Source: a virus
Virus record (IMG/VR): IMGVR_UViG_3300045996_001613
Span: 19,578-83,577 of that record
Reading direction: 5' to 3' (one strand)
DNA: 64,000 nucleotides
Position 1 is the stretch's first letter. Each line of letters starts with the position of its first letter. This document shows positions 20,742-27,852 of the stretch, one piece after another. Under the pieces are notes generated by a model. It had not been told where the DNA came from. It did no database searches and saw only the letters and a list, made by a program, of their open reading frames with translations. The translations under genes were made by a program, and so were the position numbers.

Positions 20742-20921
20742 TTGAGTAAGAAGCGCAACGGAATCAGGATCTTGCCTATCGGGTTGAAATGGCAGAGCAT
20801 CATCGCGACGGACGCAGTAATGACCCTGCGGGGCAAGAAGGGCTACGCGATTCCTCTCATCACGTTGGGAGACTATGGGATAGTCCTTATGAGCCAGAAG
20901 AAGAAACATCGCAATGCATAG
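20742..20921 (+). CDS. Hypothetical basic protein, 59 aa
   Basis: TTG 20742 is the only start with a ribosome site (TTGGAGGA) in this frame. The product is basic (RNGIRILPIGLKW, MTLRGKKGYAIP) with strand character, like small KOW/SH3-type folds. Unknown function. Confidence 0.55.
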   Translation: MSKKRNGIRILPIGLKWQSIIATDAVMTLRGKKGYAIPLITLGDYGIVLMSQKKKHRNA

Positions 20922-21174
20922 GCCACTGCCGATTACGCCCCTTGGGGCCGTGTGGATCGGACTGTACAACGCTACCATTTGCTCCGACCTCCGTTCCGCG
21001 GGGGCCTCGGACGTTGTAGAGGTTCTACCTCCGGGCCACGAACTGTCTATAGGGGAAGTGCAGGAGATTCTTGTCTCGCTGTGGGAAGATGGTTGGTTGC
21101 GGCTATATCAGATAGACCACTCGGGGGAACTTATGTTCTGTTTTCTTAGCACCCCCGATCCTGTTCATGTCTAA
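20914..21174 (+). CDS. Hypothetical protein, 86 aa
   Basis: ATG 20914 overlaps the previous gene by 8 bases. A hydrophobic N-terminal segment (PITPLGAVWIGLYNATICSD) may be a buried helix; the C-terminal half resembles a winged-helix (GEVQEILVSLWEDGWLRLYQ). Weak hint of DNA binding. Confidence 0.6.
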   Translation: MHRPLPITPLGAVWIGLYNATICSDLRSAGASDVVEVLPPGHELSIGEVQEILVSLWEDGWLRLYQIDHSGELMFCFLSTPDPVHV

Positions 21175-22150
21175 ACTCACACACCTAGACCTCTTCGCGG
21201 GTATCGCGGGGTTTACATATGGGTTTGAACGTGCTGGATTAGAGACCGTCGGGTTCTCCGAGATTGACAATTTGCCCAACAGGGTACTAGCTCGTCGATA
21301 TCCGGGGATTCGCAACGAAGGAGACATACATGGAATGGACGGCAGAGACTACCGAGGGGTCGACATCGTCACCTTCGGATCGCCGTGCCAAGACTTCTCA
21401 CTGGCAGGAGAGCGCCGTGGACTTGACGGAGGTAAAAGCGGCATCCTACGCGAAGCCCTCCGAATCGTTCGCGACGCCCGACCACGACTCGCTATTTGGG
21501 AGAACGTCCCCGGTGCCCTTACCTCTAACAAGCGATGGGACTTTGCTGCCGTACTCGACGCGCTGGCTGAACTCGGGGCGATGGACATCGCGTGGCGAGT
21601 CTTGGACGCGCAATTCTTCGGAGTCCCCCAGCGTCGTAAGAGAGTCTTCCTTGTCGCGGATTTTGCAGGATTCCGTGCCGAGAAAATACTTTTTGACTCC
21701 AGTCGGAGCCCGCGGCCTACTCGCACGGTCCGAGCGCAGGGGCAAGAAATTGCCGGTACTCTTGGTGGAGGCTCTGGAGATCGCGGCTGGGCACCGGACA
21801 CCGACCGAATGACGTTTATACCCGTGGGCACGCGCAACGGGGAGCAGAAGTTCATCGTGGAGGACGAGTCCCTACCCATCGCGATACACCTGACGCAGGA
21901 CCCCATACATGGATACATTGCGCCGTGCATGTCCGCGGGAAATAAGCAGGGCTGCGCTACCATCGGGGTCTTCGACGGTGTAGGAGTGCGTCGACTCACG
22001 CCTCTGGAATGCGAGAGGCTGCAGGGCTTCCCGGATGGGTGGACCGATGTGGACGGGGCCAAGGACAATAAGAGATACAAAGCCCTCGGAAATGCTGTGT
22101 CTCCGGCGCAAACGACGTGGCTAGGGGAGCAGGTGGCACATGCCCTATAG
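21167..22150 (+). CDS. C5 cytosine-specific DNA methyltransferase, Dcm-like
   Basis: All core motifs are present: I (DLFAGIAGFTYGFERAG, residues 8-24), IV (GSPCQDFS, 71-78, catalytic Cys74), VI (ENVPG, 112-116), VIII (QRRKR) and X (KALGNAVSP). At 327 aa it has a fuller target-recognition region than the enzyme at 2744. It probably protects phage DNA from restriction, with a different target. ATG 21167 overlaps the previous gene by 8 bases. No cognate endonuclease is seen. Confidence 0.92.
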   Translation: MSKLTHLDLFAGIAGFTYGFERAGLETVGFSEIDNLPNRVLARRYPGIRNEGDIHGMDGRDYRGVDIVTFGSPCQDFSLAGERRGLDGGKSGILREALRIVRDARPRLAIWENVPGALTSNKRWDFAAVLDALAELGAMDIAWRVLDAQFFGVPQRRKRVFLVADFAGFRAEKILFDSSRSPRPTRTVRAQGQEIAGTLGGGSGDRGWAPDTDRMTFIPVGTRNGEQKFIVEDESLPIAIHLTQDPIHGYIAPCMSAGNKQGCATIGVFDGVGVRRLTPLECERLQGFPDGWTDVDGAKDNKRYKALGNAVSPAQTTWLGEQVAHAL

Positions 22151-22907
22151 TCGCGGTAAGCCCCTGATACAGATGTGGACCGACGGGTCGGTGCAGAAGC
22201 AGCACGGCCCCGGCGGGTACGGGGTGGTGATCCGATCCGGGTCCTACTACAACGAGACCTCAGGGGGTATGGGTTCCGCAACGAGTCAGCGTATGGAGCT
22301 AGTCGCGGCGTACGAGGGCATCAGGTTTGTCGAGTCCCTGTCTAGGTCAGGCGGCGTGCAGCAGATCGAGGTGCGCTCGGACAGCAAGTACCTCGTCGAG
22401 CAGATCTACTCGCCCAAGGTATTGAGACTCTACCAAGATGGCAGCTTGCATACTATTGCTAACGGGGACATGTGGGACAAGCTGTTGCAGCTACGCCAGT
22501 TCCACAACATCGAGTGGATCAAGGTCCCCGGACACGCGGGCATCGAGGAAAACGAGAGAGCACACGAACTGGCAAGAGAAGCGGTAGAATCAATAGTAGA
22601 GAAGACGAGGCTAGAGAAAGAGAAGGAGCAGAAGGATGTTGACCACGGTCGCAGCCTATATCGCTACATTGTGGAGAAGGGGATTGAAGATCCCGCGAAG
22701 GTCACAGCGACAAATCCTCGCAACAAGAGAAGAGAAGAGGCGAAACTTCTCAATGTTCTTGGACCCGATGCTCATGTCCTTTTCTCCACCACCATCACAA
22801 AGAAGGCACTATGGCAGGGATACGGGAAGCAGGGGAATCAGAGCAAGTATCCGCCGATGGATGTCGTAAGTATATGGGATGTACAACCGATCAAGGAGTG
22901 GGAGTGA
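22140..22907 (+). CDS. RNase H-like protein with altered active site
   Basis: RNase HI motifs: MWTDGS (Asp15), RMELVAA (Glu53), VRSDSKYLV (Asp81) and VPGHAGIEENERAHELA. In the last motif the catalytic Asp position is His142. The RNase H domain covers residues 8-150; the 100-residue C-terminal extension is helical and then basic. It would remove RNA primers during replication if active. The protein overlaps the methyltransferase by 11 bases and is in the same transcript. Confidence 0.85.
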   Translation: MPYSRGKPLIQMWTDGSVQKQHGPGGYGVVIRSGSYYNETSGGMGSATSQRMELVAAYEGIRFVESLSRSGGVQQIEVRSDSKYLVEQIYSPKVLRLYQDGSLHTIANGDMWDKLLQLRQFHNIEWIKVPGHAGIEENERAHELAREAVESIVEKTRLEKEKEQKDVDHGRSLYRYIVEKGIEDPAKVTATNPRNKRREEAKLLNVLGPDAHVLFSTTITKKALWQGYGKQGNQSKYPPMDVVSIWDVQPIKEWE

Positions 22908-23158
22908 CAGACAAACAGGATAAGGCGAGAGTCAGGGCAGAGGAAGAGGCTGAGATCCTAGCAGCCCAAGCCGAGCAGGAGAGGGAGCAGATCGAGCAAG
23001 AGTATCGAGACCTCGCAAGGTACACCATGGTGTACTTCAACGCTCTGCTAACCTTTGGAGCCAAGCGTAGGGATATCATGATTTGTATGCTTGGCTTCCT
23101 TAACGAGGAGATCAAGCAGGTGCATGACCGACGTCGCGAGCGTCTGGAGGACGAGTGA
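22904..23158 (+). CDS. Hypothetical coiled-coil protein, 84 aa
   Basis: GTG 22904 in GTGA. Residues 5-45 are a Glu/Ala/Gln-rich coiled coil; a hydrophobic helix follows (FNALLTFGAKRRDIMICMLG). No known family. Confidence 0.65.
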   Translation: MTDKQDKARVRAEEEAEILAAQAEQEREQIEQEYRDLARYTMVYFNALLTFGAKRRDIMICMLGFLNEEIKQVHDRRRERLEDE

Positions 23159-23400
23159 TCGAGACACAAGATGTGTACAACGCGGGCGTGCCGGAAGGAG
23201 GGGCGACAGATCTGGCTATGAATCTGGCGAAGGAGATGTCCGAACGTGGCGTAAGCGACGGGGCTGTGGTAAAGAGGATCATGGAGATCTTAGAGAACCC
23301 CTCTGAGGGATTCCTGAGTGGACCGTGGGAAGCGCAAATGTTTGCGCGTGAGATATGGGACTTGAAGCGTACAGGGCGCTTCACAACAGAAGGGACGTAG
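23155..23400 (+). CDS. Hypothetical protein, 81 aa
   Basis: GTG 23155 in GTGA. Helical and amphipathic (ATDLAMNLAKEMSERGVSDG, VVKRIMEILENPSEGFLS). Unknown function. Confidence 0.6.
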   Translation: MIETQDVYNAGVPEGGATDLAMNLAKEMSERGVSDGAVVKRIMEILENPSEGFLSGPWEAQMFAREIWDLKRTGRFTTEGT

Positions 23401-23401
23401 C

Positions 23402-23869
23402 ATGAGGGTTAGCAAGGAAAAACTCGAGAATCAGGGCGTGTGGGCTGAGGGGCTAGGCCCGGAGTATGACGACTACAAGGAGATGTTCGCGCTGGACAAC
23501 CTCGTGGACGTGTTCACCGGGGAGCAGTTGAAGGGCAGGCTGCACCAGAAGGTCGAGGAGGGAAAGAAGGGATGGGACGATCCGGAAACGGACTACGACT
23601 TTGAGGCTCTGATATCTCAAGCCGCGGGAGCCGGTAAGTGGGTAGACGTAGCGGTGTACGCCATGCTCGCATGGAATGACGAGCAGCCCGACGAGGATAT
23701 ATCGCCGCAAGACCTACCGGCGCAGCCTGATGGACCCGAGACCTTCGCGGGAGCGTCCCCGCCGGTTAGCTTTGACGGCGACGGCACCGCGATACGGGGG
23801 CTTGAAGCTCGTCCTGAGGGGATAGAGAACGAGGCGGAGGGTCCTGGGGGCAGGTCTCGGGGTCACTAG
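23402..23869 (+). CDS. Hypothetical protein, 155 aa
   Basis: ATG 23402 follows the previous stop by 1 base. The first 85 residues contain a motif set seen in several phage proteins (MFALDNLVDVFTGEQLKGRL, then YDFEALISQAAGAGKWVDVA), probably helical; the rest is Pro/Glu/Gly-rich and disordered. I cannot name the family. Confidence 0.65.
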   Translation: MRVSKEKLENQGVWAEGLGPEYDDYKEMFALDNLVDVFTGEQLKGRLHQKVEEGKKGWDDPETDYDFEALISQAAGAGKWVDVAVYAMLAWNDEQPDEDISPQDLPAQPDGPETFAGASPPVSFDGDGTAIRGLEARPEGIENEAEGPGGRSRGH

Positions 23870-23871
23870 TC

Positions 23872-25278
23872 TTGGCGTATAAGGCGATCATAGCGCGAGT
23901 CTACACCCGTCCACACCCCAACGCGGATCGCATCCAGCTTGGGGAGTGCCGCGGCTATCAGGTAATCGTGGGCAAGGATGTAGAGGACGGGACCCTCGGA
24001 GTCCTGTTCCCTCCGGACGGTCAGTTGTCCCACGAGTTCTGCCTTGCGAATGAATTGTATGCAAGGCACCCCGAGACCGGGGAGAAGATGAAGGGGTTCT
24101 TTGACAAGAACCGTAGGGTCAGGGCTCAGAAGTTTCGCGGAGAGAAGTCAGAGGCGTTCTGGACGGGTCTGGAGAGCATTTACAAGATGGCGGGACTGCG
24201 GGACTGGCGGAAGGATCTACCCGAGGGCAAGGAACTCGACGAGTACCTTGGCATGTCCCTATGTCAGAAGTACGTCACCCCCGCGACGCGCAGGGCTCAG
24301 GCCAACAAACAGCAGGCGGCTCGACGTGAGCTACCGAATTTCCACAAGCACTTCGACACGGATCAGTTGAAGAGGGAGATAGACTACATACCCGAGGGGG
24401 CGTTGCTGTACTTCACGGAGAAGTTACATGGCACGTCTCAGCGCAGCGCATACCTCACGGTCGAGTCTGACCACAAGCTGCCGTGGTTGCAGAGGCTCGG
24501 GTTGTGGTTGAGCCGCATTCCTTTTGCACCCCCAACGCAAGACGAACACCTGCTAGGCACGCGCAACGTAGTCCTCGGTCGGTACGAGGGCAAGAGCTAC
24601 TACGGATCTGAGGGGTTTCGGTATCGGCACCATGACCGCATTAAGGACAAGCTGCACCTTGGAGAGACGGTGTACTACGAGGTTGTCGGGTTTACCGGGC
24701 CTATCTCAGGAGTGCCCGAAGACCCCTTCCGGGCGTGGGACGCGAACGTCGCGCCGATCATGCCCGCGGTCAGCACCAAGGCGCTAAGAGACCATTGGGT
24801 GTCTTCTCCTGATCAGAAGGTTGCCGAAAGCGTCAAGGGCCGGTTTCCCGAGATGTACGGCGACACTATGTGGTACACGTACGGCAATTGGGAAGCGGAC
24901 AGTCCTGCAGCCCCTCGTGCGATGGGTGGATCGGAGATCTACGTCTACCGCATCACGCAGCAGAATGCGCAGGGCATCGTGCTCGACCTATCGTGGGAAC
25001 AGGTGAAGGGACGGTGCGAGGAGTTGGGCGTCCCGCATGTGCCAGAACTGGCGGCACACAAGCACCACTGGAGAACGGAAGCCCTTATGGAACATGCGGA
25101 ACAACTGGCCGAGGGACCCTCGACACTCGACAGGACTCACATACGCGAAGGCGTATGTGTCCGTTGGGAGAAGGGAAAGAAGATAGGTATACTAAAGCAC
25201 AAGTCATTCGAGTTTCTAGTGCTGGAGGGCGTGGTGAAGACCGACGAGAACTATGTAGACTTGGAGGAATCCTCGTGA
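23872..25278 (+). CDS. RNA ligase with N-terminal OB-like domain
   Basis: The nucleotidyltransferase motif I FTEKLHGTS (Lys184 as AMP acceptor), motif III-like YEVVGF and motifs IV/V (EGVCVRW then GILKHKS) identify an ATP-dependent RNA ligase of the Rnl family. Residues 1-120 resemble the OB-type tRNA-binding or YtpR-like module seen in some of these enzymes (HPNADRIQLGECRG). It seals RNA breaks; with phage tRNAs present, repair of tRNAs cut by host nucleases is plausible. The likely start is TTG 23872; the ribosome site is weak. Confidence 0.8.
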   Translation: MAYKAIIARVYTRPHPNADRIQLGECRGYQVIVGKDVEDGTLGVLFPPDGQLSHEFCLANELYARHPETGEKMKGFFDKNRRVRAQKFRGEKSEAFWTGLESIYKMAGLRDWRKDLPEGKELDEYLGMSLCQKYVTPATRRAQANKQQAARRELPNFHKHFDTDQLKREIDYIPEGALLYFTEKLHGTSQRSAYLTVESDHKLPWLQRLGLWLSRIPFAPPTQDEHLLGTRNVVLGRYEGKSYYGSEGFRYRHHDRIKDKLHLGETVYYEVVGFTGPISGVPEDPFRAWDANVAPIMPAVSTKALRDHWVSSPDQKVAESVKGRFPEMYGDTMWYTYGNWEADSPAAPRAMGGSEIYVYRITQQNAQGIVLDLSWEQVKGRCEELGVPHVPELAAHKHHWRTEALMEHAEQLAEGPSTLDRTHIREGVCVRWEKGKKIGILKHKSFEFLVLEGVVKTDENYVDLEESS

Positions 25279-25493
25279 GGGTGCGTGCGAAGAATAAAGA
25301 GGGAGTGACCATGGTGGTGCAGGAGGCCACGAATGCCACGATATACTCCTCTCGTATCCACCCCTCGGGCAGGGCGCTCCACGTCGAAGACGATCCGTTC
25401 CTCGACAAGCTGGTGTTGACGTTCCACGCGGAAGAGATACGGCAGCGCGTGAACTCCGCGGGGGAGATCGAGATCACCGTAGGCGGCAACTAG
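25275..25493 (+). CDS. Hypothetical protein, 72 aa
   Basis: GTG 25275 overlaps the ligase stop (GTGA). Beta-rich and small (VTMVVQEATNATIYSSRIHP). The stop overlaps the next GTG start (TAGTG). Unknown. Confidence 0.6.
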   Translation: MRVRAKNKEGVTMVVQEATNATIYSSRIHPSGRALHVEDDPFLDKLVLTFHAEEIRQRVNSAGEIEITVGGN

Positions 25494-25786
25494 TGGAGAG
25501 CTACGTACAGGTCCTCTTCTATCACTCCAACTCGTTTCTACACGGCGGCGGCGGTTCAATCTTGGCTGAAGCTAACATGGTGGTGCTGCCCCGTGAGGGA
25601 GAGTACGTAATTGTGAATGGCTGGGGGCGCGAGGGATTTGGAATCAGTCCGTATCTAAGAGCTAGGGTAACTGCGGTGGAACACCGGGTATTTGACCATA
25701 CGGCGCGACAGCCGAGTGGCACCGCGTATGTGTACATCACACCAGTTGGAGGAGAAGAGAATGACGGGGAGAGTTCGGAAGATTGA
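25493..25786 (+). CDS. Hypothetical protein, 97 aa
   Basis: GTG 25493 in TAGTG. A Gly-rich loop (HGGGGSILAEANMVVLPREG) and several strands suggest a small beta-barrel; C-terminus acidic. It overlaps the next gene by 26 bases. Confidence 0.6.
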   Translation: MESYVQVLFYHSNSFLHGGGGSILAEANMVVLPREGEYVIVNGWGREGFGISPYLRARVTAVEHRVFDHTARQPSGTAYVYITPVGGEENDGESSED

Positions 25787-25982
25787 GTGCAATCGCGACC
25801 GAGCAGCAACGCCGGAGGTCAGGAGGAAGATCAGCGGAGGCGGTGAGCACGAGGTCCTGATCATCCATGCGGACGTAGCGTACGCGGAGCATGAAAATGG
25901 GCGCGAAGGATTCTTCTGCATAGTATGCGGGGACGGCCCACTTACTCGTGTGCGTTCAGATAACAAATACACATCGAGGTAG
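25761..25982 (+). CDS. Hypothetical protein, 73 aa
   Basis: ATG 25761 follows TTGGAGGAG. Basic N-terminus, then EVLIIHADVAYAEHENG and a CIVC pair that could belong to a half zinc site. Unknown. Confidence 0.6.
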   Translation: MTGRVRKIECNRDRAATPEVRRKISGGGEHEVLIIHADVAYAEHENGREGFFCIVCGDGPLTRVRSDNKYTSR

Positions 25983-25985
25983 ACA

Positions 25986-26285
25986 ATGGAGTTACTGATT
26001 CCCGGATGGATGGTTCTGTCCGCAGCGGCTCTCGGGGGTGCTGCGGGTGGGTTCGTTGTGGTGGGCCTGGTATGGCGCGAATACACGCGCATGGACATGG
26101 CTCGGCACAACTACATGGCCCGCATGCTCACGGAACTGCGTAGCAAGCATAATGACTGGTCGGATCTCAGTGGAGAGGACATCTTCCGAGACGGCAAATA
26201 CAGCCTATCTGAAAGAATTATGCACCACCTGTTAGATCGACTATACGCGAGGGGTCGACCGTCAAAACCCACAAACAAGCCATAA
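25986..26285 (+). CDS. Membrane-anchored protein, 99 aa
   Basis: ATG 25986 with GAGGTAG upstream. Residues 5-29 (PGWMVLSAAALGGAAGGFVV) form one transmembrane helix; the rest is a charged helical cytoplasmic part. Unknown. Confidence 0.65.
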   Translation: MELLIPGWMVLSAAALGGAAGGFVVVGLVWREYTRMDMARHNYMARMLTELRSKHNDWSDLSGEDIFRDGKYSLSERIMHHLLDRLYARGRPSKPTNKP

Positions 26286-26303
26286 TAGGTGTAGAATGCA
26301 TAT

Positions 26304-26663
26304 GTGAGTCGTCAGATCACATTCTGGTACGTTGGGGATATAGCTTCCAAATCAAACTACCGATTCGGGTACTCCAAGAAGGCGAAGGATGCGTGGGCGA
26401 AGATCAAGACCTACGAGACCAAGATCGGGGAACTTGCGAACGAGGCCATGGTCCAGAAGGGATTTGTCTCTCGTAGGGGAGATGTAAAAGTGTCAATAGT
26501 AGCGTATAATCAGAAGGTTGACATAGACAACGTGTTCAAGGCAACACTCGATGGCATGGAGGGTATATGCTACCTAAAGGATTCTCAGGTCTCTTCGGTC
26601 GCAGCAAGAAAGGCGAAGGACAAGAAGGGGAAGCGGGCGAGGATAACAGTGACTTGGCTCTAG
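26304..26663 (+). CDS. RusA-family Holliday junction resolvase
   Basis: The signature KVDIDNVFKATLDG (residues 71-84), followed by LKDSQV, contains the acidic residues that coordinate metal in RusA. It resolves branched recombination or replication intermediates; 119 aa is normal. GTG 26304 is the start. Its 3' end overlaps a membrane-protein gene in another frame by 97 bases. Confidence 0.85.
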   Translation: MSRQITFWYVGDIASKSNYRFGYSKKAKDAWAKIKTYETKIGELANEAMVQKGFVSRRGDVKVSIVAYNQKVDIDNVFKATLDGMEGICYLKDSQVSSVAARKAKDKKGKRARITVTWL

Positions 26664-26893
26664 CCTCTCCGGGCAACGCACTCAAGTCCGTGGCTCATGC
26701 CTTCCGCGTAGTATTCTATGTGTTAGTAGTGATAATCTTCACTCTTTCCATAATGGGCGCTGGCATACACCTTGCCTTTCATGGGGTTGAAGTATCCTCA
26801 GACGCCTCGACGTGGTGGGGTGTGTGGTGGGGCGTCTTGTATACAGGGGCAGGGCTAGCACTGGTGGTCAGCATAGTGAAGTTGGGAGACTAA
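26567..26893 (+). CDS. Two-helix membrane protein, 108 aa
   Basis: ATG 26567 has GGAGGG at good spacing, inside the RusA gene. The first 35 residues are Gly/Lys/Glu-rich, then two transmembrane helices (about 45-70 and 82-104). The 97-base overlap with RusA means dual coding, or a later start (for example GTG 26690). Confidence 0.6.
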   Translation: MLPKGFSGLFGRSKKGEGQEGEAGEDNSDLALASPGNALKSVAHAFRVVFYVLVVIIFTLSIMGAGIHLAFHGVEVSSDASTWWGVWWGVLYTGAGLALVVSIVKLGD

Positions 26894-26894
26894 C

Positions 26895-27404
26895 ATGGCA
26901 GGTTTTAACCTAGAGAACTACACAGGGTACGAGGCGGCACTAGATCAGGTACATAAGCTGGGGATCTCAAAGACTGACAGCAATGTGGTGCAGTTTCCCA
27001 ATGAGGACAATGGGTGGACCGCGGTGGTGAAGGCCACTATCGTGCTGTCCGATGGCAGAGAGTTTAATGCCCTCGGAGACGCGAACTCAGACAGCATCAA
27101 GAGTGGGAGCATCAAGCCACACTATATCCGCATGGCGGAGACTAGGGCTAAGGGGCGCGTGTACCGGGAGGCGATCAACGACGGTGGCGACCCGGATCTA
27201 GGGTCTGGAAAGATAAGCGGACAGCAGGCTGAGGATCTGATACTCAAGTCTCTCGACGTTCTCGGACAGGGTGGCCCCACTAGGGTCGCGCAGAGATACG
27301 GCAAGGACTACGTCGCGGATCTTACTATGAAGGAAGCCGTACACGCGGGCAACATGCTCGACCGGCAGGTCGAAGAAGCCGCGGCAAAGGACGGTGAGGC
27401 ATAG
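26895..27404 (+). CDS. Conserved recombination-associated protein, possible annealing factor
   Basis: The central motif (GDANSDSIKSGSIKPHYIRM then AETRAKGRVYREAIN) belongs to a family common in phages and Firmicutes next to recombination genes, with a conserved HxIRMAETRAxxRALR-like core. A role in single-strand annealing or replication is suspected from context, not shown. It lies after the RusA resolvase and is the last rightward gene. The stop codon lies in the first hairpin of the following structured region. Confidence 0.6.
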   Translation: MAGFNLENYTGYEAALDQVHKLGISKTDSNVVQFPNEDNGWTAVVKATIVLSDGREFNALGDANSDSIKSGSIKPHYIRMAETRAKGRVYREAINDGGDPDLGSGKISGQQAEDLILKSLDVLGQGGPTRVAQRYGKDYVADLTMKEAVHAGNMLDRQVEEAAAKDGEA

Positions 27405-27505
27405 CACCGCTTGTAGGTGCTATCGAAGGTTGAGGGGCGCGAGAGAGCCCGAGAGAGATCGGGTGCGCCGTAGCAGGACGCTACGGCAACCGGACAGATG
27501 TCCGG
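27401..27505 (+). ncRNA. Four-hairpin structured 3' end of the early transcript
   Basis: Hairpins in order: ATAGCACC/GGTGCTAT (27401-27423), GGCGC/GCGCC enclosing CCCGA/TCGGG (27436-27469), CCGTAGC/GCTACGG (27468-27486) and CCGGAC/GTCCGG (27490-27505). None is followed by a T-tract, so this is not a set of simple terminators. It may protect or process the transcript end, or be an RNA in its own right. Confidence 0.55.
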
Positions 27506-27586
27506 AAAGCGAGGAGACGACACCCCTCCTTTCCCTTCCGCCTTGCATTCTATGCTAAGTCAATGGAATACGTCAAGGAATAGGAA

Positions 27587-27608
27587 AGGCCCCCGGTGGA
27601 AGGGGCCT
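27587..27608 (-). terminator. Leftward terminator 1 of 3
   Basis: AGGCCCC/GGGGCCT hairpin (7 bp). On the minus strand it is followed by TTTCC. It lies beyond the end of the late genes. Confidence 0.6.
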
Positions 27609-27630
27609 ACCCGGTTACTTGGCTGATCAC

Positions 27631-27639
27631 ATTATACCA
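27631..27639 (-). promoter_or_regulatory. Extended -10 box TGGTATAAT
   Basis: On the minus strand TGGTATAAT is a perfect extended -10 element between terminators 2 and 1. No -35 hexamer is evident at 16-18 bases. Confidence 0.4.
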
Positions 27640-27645
27640 CAAGAA

Positions 27646-27671
27646 AAGCCCCCGGCCTCACTCGGGGGCTT
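27646..27671 (-). terminator. Leftward terminator 2 of 3
   Basis: AAGCCCCCG/CGGGGGCTT hairpin (9 bp, 8-base loop). On the minus strand it runs into TTTTC. The strongest of the three; could also stop rightward transcription. Confidence 0.75.
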
Positions 27672-27705
27672 ATGCAGGAGAAGAACTCCTACGCTGAACG
27701 ATAGT

Positions 27706-27714
27706 ATTATACCA
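27706..27714 (-). promoter_or_regulatory. Extended -10 box TGGTATAAT
   Basis: Second perfect minus-strand TGGTATAAT, between terminators 3 and 2. A transcript from here would be about 50 bases before terminator 2. Confidence 0.4.
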
Positions 27715-27728
27715 TAGGATAGCCAAAA

Positions 27729-27747
27729 GCCCCTCAACCAGAGGGGC
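27729..27747 (-). terminator. Leftward terminator 3 of 3
   Basis: GCCCCTC/GAGGGGC hairpin with a 5-base loop, followed on the minus strand by TTTTGG. First terminator after the secreted beta-helix gene, 106 bases beyond its stop. Confidence 0.7.
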
Positions 27748-27852
27748 CTCAGCCGTGGGACTGATTATGTGTCCTCACCTTTGCGCATACAGAGTATATC
27801 ACACTCTAGAGTGTGGTGTCCTCCGGTCGAATTATCGGACCCATTACACCCC

